Assembly (NCBI GenBank): GCA_027459505.1
Contig: DAIDIE010000023.1
Coordinates: 1 to 64,000, forward strand
Direction: 5' to 3'
Source: Acidobacteriota bacterium
Lineage (GTDB): Bacteria; Acidobacteriota; Terriglobia; Terriglobales; SCQP01
Length of the DNA: 64,000 nucleotides
Every line of letters starts with the position of its first letter. The first letter of the stretch is position 1. The position numbers were made by a program, and so were the translations under genes. The notes beneath the pieces are model-generated. The model had not been told where the DNA came from. It did no database searches and saw only the letters and a program-made list of their open reading frames with translations. Positions 26,988 through 35,500 of the stretch are shown here, piece after piece.

Positions 26988-27135
26988 CGGCGAGCATGAT
27001 CGGGATGTCGTCTTCAATGCGGTAGACACGATGGCAGGTGCGGCATTTGAGCCCGCTCTGATCAGGCCGGAGATCGAGTTCGCCGTGATCGACGGGGCAC
27101 ACCAGGATTTTGAGCAGTTCGGGGCTAAGCGCCAT
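26965..27135 (-). CDS. Trm112/YcaR-like small zinc-finger protein
   Basis: 56 residues from the ATG at 27135. The pattern PELLKILVCPVDHGEL, then LKCRTCHRVYRIEDDIPIML, is the Trm112 family fold. Cys13, Cys31 and Cys34 are present, but the usual second cysteine of the first CPxC pair is Asp (CPVD). Family proteins activate methyltransferases or act as small zinc proteins near lipid A and cell-envelope genes. The gene ends inside the sugar-transferase start (23-nt overlap), so translation of the two is probably coupled. Confidence 0.82.
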   Translation of the reverse strand: MALSPELLKILVCPVDHGELDLRPDQSGLKCRTCHRVYRIEDDIPIMLADEARIEP

Positions 27136-27176
27136 GCGCCCATGGTACCGCAGTGGGACAAGGGGTGGGCGGCCTA

Positions 27177-27356
27177 AGGAGCGAGCCACCGAGTCCTCCC
27201 GGCGGGAGGAGACCGCAGGTGGAGGGCCGCGAAATTCCGAAGGGCGGCTCCCTCGCGGGGGAGAGGAGCCCGGCATCGGCAGCTTCACGTTCTCACTGGA
27301 GAACGTGCCAGCGACCAACGGGAGCGGGCGGCCTGAAGGAGACGAGGCCGTGCCTC
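27177..27356 (+). repeat. Dispersed structured repeat R1, copy C (most complete)
   Basis: This reference copy has four hairpins in series: TCCTCCC-GGC-GGGAGGA (27194-27210), GGCTCC...GGAGCC (27246-27270), a perfect 9-bp CACGTTCTC/GAGAACGTG stem (27286-27307) and CGGCCT...AGGCCG (27329-27350). It occupies most of the 370-nt gap between the divergent Trm112-like gene and the GH116 gene. The rest (27357-27505) holds a possible TACAAT -10 box at 27416 with no good -35. Confidence 0.9.
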
Positions 27357-27505
27357 AAAGGCGCGGAACGGCAGCACTAGTGCGGTTGTAACGGTGAAAC
27401 CGGCTCCGATTCAGATACAATCACAGCTTGTGCCGAACCGGGGCACTATTGCCTGTGCCTCTGAGCTCGGGGCTTAGCTGTTCAGGTCCGATCGGGAGAA
27501 TGCGA

Positions 27506-29947
27506 ATGAAAAATCCTGCCTTGTTGCGCGCCGCCTTGGCGATCCTTTTTGCCGGCAGCGTTCCCCTCGCGTTGACTGCGCAGACCGCGCTCCAGCCGGC
27601 GCACATTCCCAGCATTGGGTGGGAGCGTGGCATTGGCGTCCCCCCCAGCAACCCGGGAAAGCCCAAGGTGGAGGCCAACCCACTGGTCAACGACGGCTAC
27701 TACAATGGCGCGCCGGTTGGCGGCTTCGGCGCCGGCACCATTGGACGCGGTTATCGCGGTGACTTTTACCGTTATCACCTGAAAATCGGGGCCAACAAGT
27801 TTGGCGCCATCGCCAGCAACCAGTTTGCGATTTTCACCAAAACGGCGGATGGCAAGCGCTACGCACAGGCTCTGTTCGCAGGCAATCCGAAGCAGTTGAA
27901 GGCCTGGAATTGGAATTACCCGAAGGGTGGCGGCATCTATCACGCGCTGTACCCCAAGTCGTGGTTTCGCTACAAGAATCCCAAGCTGCCTATTGTGGCG
28001 ACGGTGGAACAGTTTTCGCCGATTCTGCCCAATAACTACCGCGCGACCAGCTACCCCGTGGCGCTGTACAACTGGACGCTGCACAACCCTGGTAACAAGC
28101 CGGTGACGGTGGGCGTGCTGTTTTCGTGGACCAATATGGTGGGCTGGTTCCGCGATTTCAGTGCCAGACTCGACGATCACTCGATGGATGACTATAACCG
28201 GGTGCAGTCGCAGATGCTGCCGGGCGGCAAAATGATCGGCATTGTCTTTGACCGGCGCCGCACCGGCCCGGTGCGGCAGGACTGGGATGGCCAGTACGCG
28301 ATTGCCACGCTGCAGCAGCCGGGTGTGCAGGTCACCACACACTCGACCTACTCGGCGGGGGGCGACGGACGCGCGATTTGGGACACCTTCTCCAGAACCG
28401 GTACCTTGACGCAGGAGCCGGCCAGCCAGGACTGGACATCGAGTGGCGGCCAAATCGCCGGCGCGCTGGCGATTACCGTGGAGTTGCAGCCAGGTCAGAC
28501 GCGCGTGGTTCCCATGGTGCTCTCGTGGGACCTGCCGCTGGCGCAGTTTGGCCATGGGGCGCGCTGGTACCGCGAGTACACCCGCTATTTCGGCCGCGGC
28601 GGCACCAATGCCTGGGCCATTGCCCGCGCGGGTCTGCTGCACGACGCCGCCTGGAGCGCGGCGATTGACCGCTGGCAGCAACCTTATATTGCCGACAGCA
28701 GCACGCCCGCCTGGTATCGCGGCATGTTGTTCAACGAGATGTACTATCTGGCGGATGGCGGCACGTTGTGGACCGATGGGCAGTATCACCGCGCGCCCTA
28801 CGCCAACCCGGCGCTGGACAAGTTCTCCTACATGGAGTGCTTCGACTACCCGTACTATGACACCCTGGACGTTCGCTTTTATGGGTCGATGCCACTGATT
28901 AAGTGGTGGCCGCGCCTGGACAAATCGGCGATTCGTGCCTTCGCCGACAGTGTGCCGCAGAACCTGAGCACCATCCGGCGCATTGGCTGGAACCATAAGC
29001 TGGCGACGCGCAAGAATCCCGGCGCCCTGCCCCACGATCTCGGCAGTCCGGAAGAGGCGCCGCTGGTGCAGTTCAATAACTACAACTGGCAGGACGTCAA
29101 CATCTGGAAAGACCTCAACACCAAGTACGTCCTGCAGGTCTGGCGCGACTACGCCCTCACCGGCAGGACCGACCGGGCCTTCCTGCGCTACAACTGGAGG
29201 TCGGTGGTTATGGCCATGAACTACCTGAAACGTTTTGACCGGCTGCACGATGGCCTGCTGCAAAACGACGGGGTGCCGGACCAGACCTATGATGTGTGGC
29301 CTATGCGTGGCGATAGCGCCTATTGCGACAGCCTCTGGCTGGCGGCGTTGCGCGCCTCCGAGGAGATGGCGCGGACGCTGGGTTACCCAGCCCAGGCGCA
29401 GGCCTACCATGCGGCGTTCCTCAAGGGACAGAAGACCTTTGTCGCGAAGTTGTGGAACGGCAGCTATTTCGAGTTCGACACCGGCAGCCCCTACCGCAAC
29501 AACGTGATGGCGGACCAGCTCTGCGGTCAGTGGTACGCGGACCTCACCGGGTTGGGTTATCTGGTGCCCAAGGCGGATGTGGACAAAGCGTTGCGCACCA
29601 TTTACCGGCTCAACGTTATGGATTTCAACAATGGGCAGATGGGGGCCATCAACGGCATCGACCCCAGCGGCCAGTTGCTGTTCAGCAATGAGCAGATCCA
29701 TGAGGTCTGGACCGGGGTCACCCTGGGACTGGCTTCGTTCATGCGCGCCGAAGGTATGGAGAAGCAGGCATTTCAGACCGCCTATGGCATCTACAACGTC
29801 GTGTATCACCGCGGCTACTGGTTCCGCACCCCGGAGGCCTGGGATGAGCACGGCGACTACCGGGCCGAGCTGTATATGCGCCCCGGAGCCATCTGGGCGA
29901 TGGAGATGACCAAGCCCGCGGCCCAGCCGCCCGCGCGCGGCAAATGA
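27506..29947 (+). CDS. Exported GH116 beta-glucosidase / glucosylceramidase-type glycoside hydrolase
   Basis: 813 residues from the ATG at 27506, chosen because GGGAG lies 7 nt upstream. Residues 1-25 form a signal peptide (cut near LTAQ). The N-terminal beta-sandwich contains GAPVGGFGAGTIGRGYRGDF (about 50-70), typical of GH116. The (alpha/alpha)6 catalytic domain holds SYMECFDYPYYDTLDVRFY, whose Glu matches the nucleophile position, and NDGVPDQTYDVW, whose Asp matches the acid/base. GH116 enzymes cleave beta-glucosides, including glucosylceramide and plant glucosides. Secretion suggests polymer or glycolipid use outside the cytoplasm. A stem-loop follows the stop. Confidence 0.92.
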   Translation: MKNPALLRAALAILFAGSVPLALTAQTALQPAHIPSIGWERGIGVPPSNPGKPKVEANPLVNDGYYNGAPVGGFGAGTIGRGYRGDFYRYHLKIGANKFGAIASNQFAIFTKTADGKRYAQALFAGNPKQLKAWNWNYPKGGGIYHALYPKSWFRYKNPKLPIVATVEQFSPILPNNYRATSYPVALYNWTLHNPGNKPVTVGVLFSWTNMVGWFRDFSARLDDHSMDDYNRVQSQMLPGGKMIGIVFDRRRTGPVRQDWDGQYAIATLQQPGVQVTTHSTYSAGGDGRAIWDTFSRTGTLTQEPASQDWTSSGGQIAGALAITVELQPGQTRVVPMVLSWDLPLAQFGHGARWYREYTRYFGRGGTNAWAIARAGLLHDAAWSAAIDRWQQPYIADSSTPAWYRGMLFNEMYYLADGGTLWTDGQYHRAPYANPALDKFSYMECFDYPYYDTLDVRFYGSMPLIKWWPRLDKSAIRAFADSVPQNLSTIRRIGWNHKLATRKNPGALPHDLGSPEEAPLVQFNNYNWQDVNIWKDLNTKYVLQVWRDYALTGRTDRAFLRYNWRSVVMAMNYLKRFDRLHDGLLQNDGVPDQTYDVWPMRGDSAYCDSLWLAALRASEEMARTLGYPAQAQAYHAAFLKGQKTFVAKLWNGSYFEFDTGSPYRNNVMADQLCGQWYADLTGLGYLVPKADVDKALRTIYRLNVMDFNNGQMGAINGIDPSGQLLFSNEQIHEVWTGVTLGLASFMRAEGMEKQAFQTAYGIYNVVYHRGYWFRTPEAWDEHGDYRAELYMRPGAIWAMEMTKPAAQPPARGK

Positions 29948-29954
29948 GTGGTGG

Positions 29955-29991
29955 CCGGCAGTTGGCCGTGACCGGCGCCGCCAACTGCCGG
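29955..29991 (+). terminator. Stem-loop terminator after GH116 gene
   Basis: A perfect 12-bp stem (CCGGCAGTTGGC and GCCAACTGCCGG, 13-nt loop) begins 7 nt after the stop codon. It is followed by AGCCTTACT, without a strong T-run, so termination is likely but not certain. Confidence 0.7.
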
Positions 29992-30463
29992 AGCCTTACT
30001 GACTTGTCTGAGGCAACGGCCTGGCGCGCGCTTTCCATCCACAGGTTGCGATACAAAGCCAAGCCAGCTACGCCCGCCTTGAGGCTGACCTCTTCGCCAG
30101 CATCGGGCGCACCTTGTTCTTCCGCTTCCTCTACCCCGGACCTCTGCTATACTTGAGTTCCACGCCTGACTTCCGGCCTTGTGGTTCGATCCCTCCGTTC
30201 CTTCGTGTTCTGAGATTCTTTCCCCTCCCGTTCGTGTTGGCGTAGCGGCCATCCGCGTGTTTGCCCGCGCATGGCTTAAGCATGGAAATAAGCTCCTGCG
30301 CCTGGCTTGAACAGCACCGGGCCGCGTTGAGCTGACGGCCGTGATGATGATTACGGGCCAGGCAAGCACGGCAGCTCTCAATGTGCCAGGAAAACACTTG
30401 GCCTCAGGGAGTGCCGCGGCCCGGAAATGACATTCTCGACACAACCAACGAACCAGGAACAGC
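29992..30463. other. 472-nt intergenic stretch with no confident gene
   Basis: No convincing start codon, repeat or RNA was found. On the minus strand about 30138-29990 there is a short coding-like frame (translated parts AGEEVSLKAGVAGLALYRNL and WMESARQAVASDKS) lacking an ATG or good start; it may be a decayed gene. The stretch 30170-30240 (TCCGTTCCTTCGTGTTCTGA and neighbours) is lower in GC than its surroundings. The promoter and leader of the downstream RNA helicase must lie in the 3' part. Confidence 0.4.
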
Positions 30464-32341
30464 ATGATGGAACGATTCAGCGAACTCACTTTAGCCGCCC
30501 CAATTCAGGAACGCCTGCAAAAGTACGGCTTTGCAACCCCTACTCCGGTACAGGCGCAAGCCATTCCCCACGCCCTGGCGGGCGTTGATGTCCTGGCGAC
30601 CGCGCAAACCGGCACCGGCAAGACCCTGGCCTTTCTGCTGCCTATCCTGCAGCAACTCCACACGGAAGCGGCGGTGGCCGCCAAGGAGAGTTCGGCGGTC
30701 GTCGCGCTGGTGCTGGTTCCAACCCGTGAGCTGGCGATGCAAGTAGCCGAACAATACGACCAGTTGCGAGGCGGCCAGCCGGCCGCGGCGCTGGTGACCG
30801 GGGGACTGTCGGAAGGGCCGCAATTGCAGGCCCTCCGGGGCGTCGCGGCCTTTCAGCGCGGCTTCCGCAACCGCGTTCCACGGGGCTCCGGTTTTGGCGC
30901 GCCCGCGGTCCGGCCGCGCGCGCGTGTCGTGATTGCGACCCCGGGGCGGCTGCAGGACTTTTTGAACCGCAAACTGGTGACCTTTGAGAACCTGCGCGTG
31001 CTGGTGCTGGACGAAGCGGATCGTATGTGCGATATGGGCTTCATGCCCGCCATCCGCGCCATTGTCGCGGCGCTTCCGGCGCAGCGGCAAACGCTATGCT
31101 TCTCGGCCACCCTGGAAGAGCAGGTGGTTTCCCTGGTGGATCAGCATATGAAGGCGCCCGTGCGGGTGGCAATCGGCTCGACACTGAAACCGGCGGAAAA
31201 CGTGCACATGCGCGCCATCGAAGTCACGGCTGGGGATAAGCACGAGGCGCTGATGGAACTGCTGCGGCAGGATACAGGGCGCAGCCTGATCTTTGCACGC
31301 ACCAAACATGGCACCGAGCGGCTTGCGCAGCGGCTCAACGCCAGCGGCGTGGGGGCGGCCAGCATTCATGGGGACCGGTCCCAGTCGCAGCGCAGCGCCG
31401 CGCTCAGTCAATTCCAGCAGGGCCGGGTGCGGGTGCTAGTGGCCACCGACGTGGTGGCGCGCGGTATTCACGTGGAAAACATCGCTCATGTGATTAACTT
31501 CGATTTACCGGAAGCGCCCGAAGACTTTATTCATCGTATCGGGCGGACCGGCCGGGCCGGCGCCAGCGGCCTGGCCTCCAGTTTGTTTCAGCAAGGTGAA
31601 CGCCAGCATCTGTCGCGCCTGGAACGCAGGCTGGGCATCCGCATGGAATGGCGGCAGACAGACGAGGCGCGCAAGACGGTGGCGCCGCCGAAACGGGAGT
31701 TTGTTTCGCGTTCCGCCAGAGCCTCCCAAGGCCGGAGTTCCCATCCGGACTCTGCCTTTGGCCGGGAACAGCGCGCAGGAAGACCACACAGGCCGCGGCG
31801 GCAAGGCGATGCCCCTCGCCAGGGATTGTCTGAGATCCGGCGCGAGGTGCAACCGCGGCGGGAGCATTGGGAGAAACAGTCTGAGCTGGCCGCCCGCGGC
31901 CTGGAGGCGCAGGCCAGTGAATTACGGCGGCAACAGGGGTTGCGAACTTCTGAACTGGCGCCTCCACAATTCCAAAAAGCGCCAAAACAGCGCTTTTGGA
32001 AGAAGAACTTCTCCAACGCCGCAGGCTCGGGACGAGAAACGCCATGGTCTGCATTGGGCGCCCGGGCTGAGGAACGGCGCGGCGGCGCGTCCAAAGGCGC
32101 CCAGCGTGGCGGAGCCGATTCCCGCACGGATGCGAGCCTTCGAGGCGAGAAGCGGGGCAATAAGCCGCTTCCGGCTGGGGAGCGCCGGAGAATTCCCGCC
32201 AGGCCGGGGAGCACGCCAAAACTTGCGGGACGCTCGCATGAACCGAGACCGGCGGCTACGCGGACGGCCGTGCCGTTCTGGGTGGCGGCAACGGAGGTTA
32301 AAAAGAAACGCAAGCCGAAGCCTCGCACCAGCGTGGAGTAG
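30464..32341 (+). CDS. DEAD-box ATP-dependent RNA helicase (RhlE-like) with long basic tail
   Basis: A 625-residue protein with the two RecA-like helicase domains (about 1-385): Q motif (TPTPVQAQAIPHAL), Walker A AQTGTGKT, PTRELA, motif II DEAD as VLDEADRM, SAT, and HRIGRTGRAG. The last 240 residues or so are Arg/Lys/Gln-rich and low in complexity, as in RhlE proteins that bind structured RNA. A 15-20-residue Arg/Gly-rich insert between the conserved TGG motif (VTGGLSEGPQLQ) and the TPGR motif (around residues 130-155) is longer than usual. Role: RNA unwinding in ribosome assembly or decay, often cold-regulated. A terminator follows. Confidence 0.93.
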   Translation: MMERFSELTLAAPIQERLQKYGFATPTPVQAQAIPHALAGVDVLATAQTGTGKTLAFLLPILQQLHTEAAVAAKESSAVVALVLVPTRELAMQVAEQYDQLRGGQPAAALVTGGLSEGPQLQALRGVAAFQRGFRNRVPRGSGFGAPAVRPRARVVIATPGRLQDFLNRKLVTFENLRVLVLDEADRMCDMGFMPAIRAIVAALPAQRQTLCFSATLEEQVVSLVDQHMKAPVRVAIGSTLKPAENVHMRAIEVTAGDKHEALMELLRQDTGRSLIFARTKHGTERLAQRLNASGVGAASIHGDRSQSQRSAALSQFQQGRVRVLVATDVVARGIHVENIAHVINFDLPEAPEDFIHRIGRTGRAGASGLASSLFQQGERQHLSRLERRLGIRMEWRQTDEARKTVAPPKREFVSRSARASQGRSSHPDSAFGREQRAGRPHRPRRQGDAPRQGLSEIRREVQPRREHWEKQSELAARGLEAQASELRRQQGLRTSELAPPQFQKAPKQRFWKKNFSNAAGSGRETPWSALGARAEERRGGASKGAQRGGADSRTDASLRGEKRGNKPLPAGERRRIPARPGSTPKLAGRSHEPRPAATRTAVPFWVAATEVKKKRKPKPRTSVE

Positions 32342-32381
32342 CCACTCTGGGATTAGTTTAAAAAGCCTGAATGACTAGATG

Positions 32382-32417
32382 AAAAGCAGCAGCTCCTGGG
32401 GAGCCGCTGCTTTTTTT
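32382..32417 (+). terminator. Rho-independent terminator
   Basis: AAAAGCAGC-A-GCTCC, a short loop, then GGAGC-C-GCTGCTTTT, followed by a run of seven T. It lies 41 nt after the RNA-helicase stop. Confidence 0.93.
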
Positions 32418-32529
32418 ATGTAGGGGTTGGGCGCGCGTTTCTGAGTGGAGGCGGTCACTGCAGGGGATATAAAAGATTTTCTTGGCGAATCGTATGTCTC
32501 TCGTGGTCTAATAGCGGCCACATACCTAT

Positions 32530-35500
32530 ATGAAATCCGTTCGCTTGCTTTGCCTGGGCTTGGGCGTGGCCGCCCTTTTCCCTTGTATTTCCCTGGCGCA
32601 ACAGACTGCGGCGCCCCGCCCGGGGCAGTTGAGGAAGCAGGAAGAGGCTTGGTTTGCCTCCGGGCGGCAGTCGCACGACAGCCTCACTCCAGCACAGCAT
32701 CTGATCGAGGCGCTGCAGCAGCGCGCGCGGCTGCCGTTTGTGAGGCAAAGCGCACGCGCCTTCAGCATGTTCAATAGCGCGCCGCTGCCCACTTCGGGCA
32801 ACTGGACGGAACTGGGCCCGCACCCGCTCAATTCCACGGGATCAACCTACCAGGGAACTCCGCAGCAGGACTACGGCTATCTCTCCGGACGAGTCACCGC
32901 GATCGCGGTGGACCTGCAGAATGACCCCACCGGAAACACGGTTTATGTCGGGGCGGCGTTTGGCGGCGTTTGGAAGTCCACCAACGCCCTTGCCGCGAAT
33001 CCGTCGTTCACGCCCATCAGCGACAACACCGAATCGCTGGCGGTTGGCGCCATCGGCTTGGATACCTCGACCAATCCCGCGACCATCTATGTCGGCACCG
33101 GCGAGCCGGAGTTCAGTGGCGACTCCTATTACGGCGTCGGCATTTTGAAAAGCAGCGACGGCGGAAACACCTGGACCCTGGCGAGTTCCGCGGACGCTGG
33201 CGCGGAAAACTTCATGGGAACTGGTTTTTCCCGCATTCTGGTGGACGCGCCGGGCGTGATTCTGGCCGCCAATTCGCAGTTTACGTGCTGCAACAGCGGC
33301 CTCAGCACCACACCTCAAGGCGGCATTTACCGCTCCAGCGATGGTGGACTTAACTGGAGCAGGGTTTATCCGGCAAACAGCCCCAATTCCATCGGAATTT
33401 CCGATCTGGTCTACGATCCGGTCAACCAGCGCTACTACGCCGCGGTGGTGGGTGGGGGAATCCTCGTTTCCACCGACCATGGGCAGACGTGGAGCGCGGT
33501 GAGCTCCCCGTTTTATAACAAACCCGCCAACACCACCGACGCGAGTGGCGTGCCTTACTTTGTGCGTGCCTCGCTGGCCACACGTGGCGGCACGCTTTAC
33601 GCGCTGATCTCCGACGCTTCCGGCACACCGGCGCAACCCACGCCGTGCACGTCTTCCACGGGGAGCAATTGCGATACGGGACTGGTGCAGTCGACTGACG
33701 GAGGCAACACCTTCACGCCCATCAATCTGCCTGTGGATACAGTGGACAGCCCACCCATGCCCAACCCCCTCTTTTGTGAAGGCGCCCCGAGCGCCCCGAA
33801 CTGCCAGGGTTTATATGACATCTATGTGGCGGCTCCGTCCAGTTCGAACGAGCTGGTGGTTGCCGGCCTTGACGTCTGGGACACGGCCGCGGCCAACGGC
33901 ATGACCACGAGTTGGACGAACGTTACCAATGCCTACGGCAATACCGCCGGACTGGTGCACTCGGATCAGCACGCCTATGGCGTGGTCGACGCCAATACGG
34001 TTTACGTAGGTAACGATGGTGGCGTCTGGGTCCTGCACAATTTGAGCACAACCCCGAGCTGGACCAACCTCAACCAAACGCTGGGTAATATTCAATTCAC
34101 CTCGGTGTCGGCCGACGCCGTCAATGCAGGCAGTTTTATCGGCGGCTCACAGGATAACGGCACTGAGGTCACCACCGGAAGTACCACCTGGACGCGCGTC
34201 TATCTCGGCGACGGCGGATACACCGGAGTGGACGCCTTATCGAACCTGGCTCTGAGCGAATACACCGGGGTAAATCTTTTCAGCTTCTCCAGTATCGGAC
34301 AGGCATCGTTGGCAAACATTACCAACGACGTTGTGGATAGCACCACAATCCCCGATGCCGGGCAATTCTACCTTCCCTTTACGCTCTACCCCGCCAAGGC
34401 CAGCGTTCTGCTGGGCACCTGTCGCGTATGGATGGGCCCGGAAGCGCCCGCCAGCGCGGGAGCGGGTTGGACGCCGATCAGCCCCGACCTGACCAACGGT
34501 GGCAGCGGAACCGGGACCTGCGCCTCTAATAATGACTACATTACCGGTGTTTCTCTCGGGACAGATAGCGCCGGGACCACCTGGGTGGTGACCAGCGACG
34601 GAAACGTGGCGGTTTCACCAATCAACACGCAGGGCGCCACCTGGACCCAGGTGGAGAAATCGCCGATTCCGACGAAGGCTCTGTTGGCGGCGGTCGCGGT
34701 GGATCCCAGTAATTCCCAGACGGCCTTTGTGGGACTGCAGGGGTTTGGCACTCCTCACGTTTTTAAGACCTCGGACGGTGGCAGCTCCTGGACGAATATC
34801 ACCGGCAATCTGCCGGATGCCCCGGTGAACTCGTTACTCGTGGATCCGCTGGCGACCAATACGATCTATGTAGCCACCGACGTGGGCGTGTTTGTCGCCA
34901 CCGATGGCGGCATCAGCGGTGAGACCTGGCAGCAACTGGCCAGCGGTCTGCCCGATGCGCCCGTGGTTTCCCTCACGCTCACTTCCCTCTCCGGCACGCG
35001 CGAGTTGGTGGCGGCGACCCACGGCCGCGGCGCCTGGGAAGCGGCCGCGATCGCCGTGCCGTACTTCACTCTCAAGGTGACGGCGCCCAGCACGGTGGTC
35101 CCGGGGAACAGCTTGACCTTCACCTTGGGGACGCAGGCGTTTAATGGCGACAGTGCGCCGATTACCCTCACCTGTCAGACTCCCGCCGCAGGCTGCAGTT
35201 TGGCACAGACCACCTTGAATCCGGGGCAGAGCACCACCGTCTCCATTGCCGCCGCGGATGTTGTGGGAGGCACGAATACGGTCACGGTTCTCGGCACGGA
35301 TGGATCCACGCAGCAACAGGCCAGCGGGTCGGTGGTGGTTCCGAACTATGGCGTGAGCTTAACGCCCGCAACACAGAGCGTCACAGCTGGCACTGGCGCC
35401 AGCCTGACTGTGAACACATCGGCGGTGACTGGGTTTACCAGTCCTATCAATTTGACCTGTACGACACCGGTCAGCGGCTGCACAGTAACTCCGGCGACGG

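Noticed and set aside
20487-27356. R1 as a CRISPR array
   Set aside because: The copies are 7-27 kb apart and have no regular spacing or short repeats with variable spacers.
27482-29851. Very long open frame (789 codons) on the minus strand opposite the GH116 gene
   Set aside because: High-GC genes often leave long open antisense frames. The translation has no domain or composition sense, and the GH116 frame on the other strand has clear catalytic motifs and a signal peptide.
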